The notes under the pieces: generated by a model | What the model saw: only the letters and a program-made list of their open reading frames with translations | Told to the model about the DNA's origin: nothing | Databases searched by the model: none | Part shown: piece after piece, positions 63,752-64,000 of the stretch | How the letters are laid out: each line of letters begins with the position of its first letter | Numbering within the stretch: position 1 is the first letter of the stretch | Translations under genes and position numbers: made by a program | Assembly: GCA_023442525.1 (NCBI GenBank) | Contig: JAEZZA010000031.1 | Span: forward strand, 372,001-436,000 | Direction of reading: 5' to 3' | Length of the DNA: 64,000 nucleotides | Source: Bacteroidota bacterium | Lineage (GTDB): Bacteria > Bacteroidota > Bacteroidia > Bacteroidales > UBA10428

Positions 63752-63905
63752 CCGGGATTGTTTGATAGAGTTTGATAAGGTTTGAGATTGTTTTTAACTA
63801 TTCAAACAACCTCAAACAACATCAAACGCGGAGCGAAGCGGAGCGATCAAACCTGCCTTCGCTTGGCCAAACCCGATGGCAGGTAGGCACGAAGCAAATT
63901 AGTAT
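63752..63905. repeat. Intergenic GTTTGA/TCAAAC repeat cluster
   Basis: Left half: GTTTGATAGAGTTTGATAAG, then GTTTGAGATTGTTT. Right half: CAAACAACCTCAAACAACAT, then CAAACG, so the halves can pair. They are followed by GCGGAGCGAAGCGGAGCG and a further imperfect hairpin CCTGCC...GGCAGG. The cluster lies between clpP and the next gene; nothing coding is seen. Confidence 0.6.
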
Positions 63906-63928
63906 AATCAGTATTTTTTTCTATTTTT

Positions 63929-64000
63929 ATGATCAGAAGCTATGACGAGATGAGTATTCCAGAATTTGCTGATGAAAGCTTGTTCGATCGCTTTTTTACC
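63929..64000 (+). CDS. Start of an unidentified gene cut by the window end
   Basis: An ATG after an AT-rich leader opens a frame (MIRSYDEMSIPEFADES...) that stays open to the last base. Only 24 codons are visible, too few to recognise a family. Confidence 0.45.
   Translation, partial: MIRSYDEMSIPEFADESLFDRFFT

Noticed and set aside
1..64000. CRISPR arrays, transposases, prophage, rRNA and tRNA genes
   Set aside because: Looked for by eye on both strands; no regular spacer repeats, transposase motifs or tRNA cloverleaf sequences were found.

Overview
The window is a bacterial chromosome segment from the Bacteroidota, most likely a Bacteroidales-type lineage. The signs are a SusC/SusD pair with its own FecR anti-sigma factor and ECF sigma factor, the conserved run bamD-rpoZ-coaC/coaB-DUF4835-recN, an omega subunit of the Bacteroidota type, a Bacteroidota-type serine palmitoyltransferase, promoter-like TAnnTTTG boxes just ahead of several starts, and little use of Shine-Dalgarno sites. 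Base composition is moderate and looks even; no insertion sequence, prophage, CRISPR array, rRNA or tRNA was seen.

Layout. 1-8.4 kb: an unknown small protein, a divergent nucleoside-diphosphate-kinase-like protein facing a SiaC/DUF1987 protein, an aldo/keto reductase, a lone ABC permease, the radical SAM enzyme AmrS, a class II aldolase and a PfkB sugar kinase. 8.5-14.1 kb: thioredoxin reductase, TrpB2, an outer-membrane protein, a stand-alone SIS sugar-phosphate isomerase and serine palmitoyltransferase. 14.2-21.3 kb: a polysaccharide/nutrient uptake locus (sigma, FecR, SusC, SusD) transcribed leftwards and closed by a hairpin terminator. 21.5-30 kb: core block bamD, rpoZ, coaC, coaB, DUF4835, recN, efp, with fabI and uvrB on the other strand. 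30-34.5 kb: a nucleotide cyclase fused to an HD phosphodiesterase-like domain, an AI-2E family permease, a second SiaC/DUF1987 protein and tsaD. 34.5-41 kb: tamB and an exbB-exbD-tonB energising module. 41-52.4 kb: TauE permease, glyA, a ClC channel, an Ada-like repair regulator, a GH3 glycosidase, copA, a YdeI-like protein and an NAD(P)-binding protein, with gene relics nearby. 52.7-62 kb: a chemotaxis region (cheD; FNR-like regulator; porin-MCP-cheY-cheA-cheW-cheR-cheB). 62-64 kb: a PHP phosphoesterase, clpP, and the start of a gene leaving the window.

How genes work together. SusC/SusD import is set by FecR and the ECF factor and powered by TonB-ExbB-ExbD, encoded elsewhere in the window. 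BamD and TamB serve outer-membrane biogenesis. The che genes form a complete receptor-kinase-adaptation pathway (receptor, CheW, CheA, CheY, CheR, CheB, CheD), placed directly behind an outer-membrane porin and opposite an FNR-like regulator with four cysteines. This suggests, by inference, that taxis is tied to redox state or respiratory substrates. No flagellar or motor gene is in view.

Most worth a second look: the cyclase-HD fusion, the NDK-like protein with a large insertion, the coaC/coaB split at a run of ten A, two conserved proteins whose homology runs upstream of any standard start codon (AmrS and the ECF sigma), the FNR-like/porin/chemotaxis unit with its inverted repeats, and several gene relics in short intergenic gaps.
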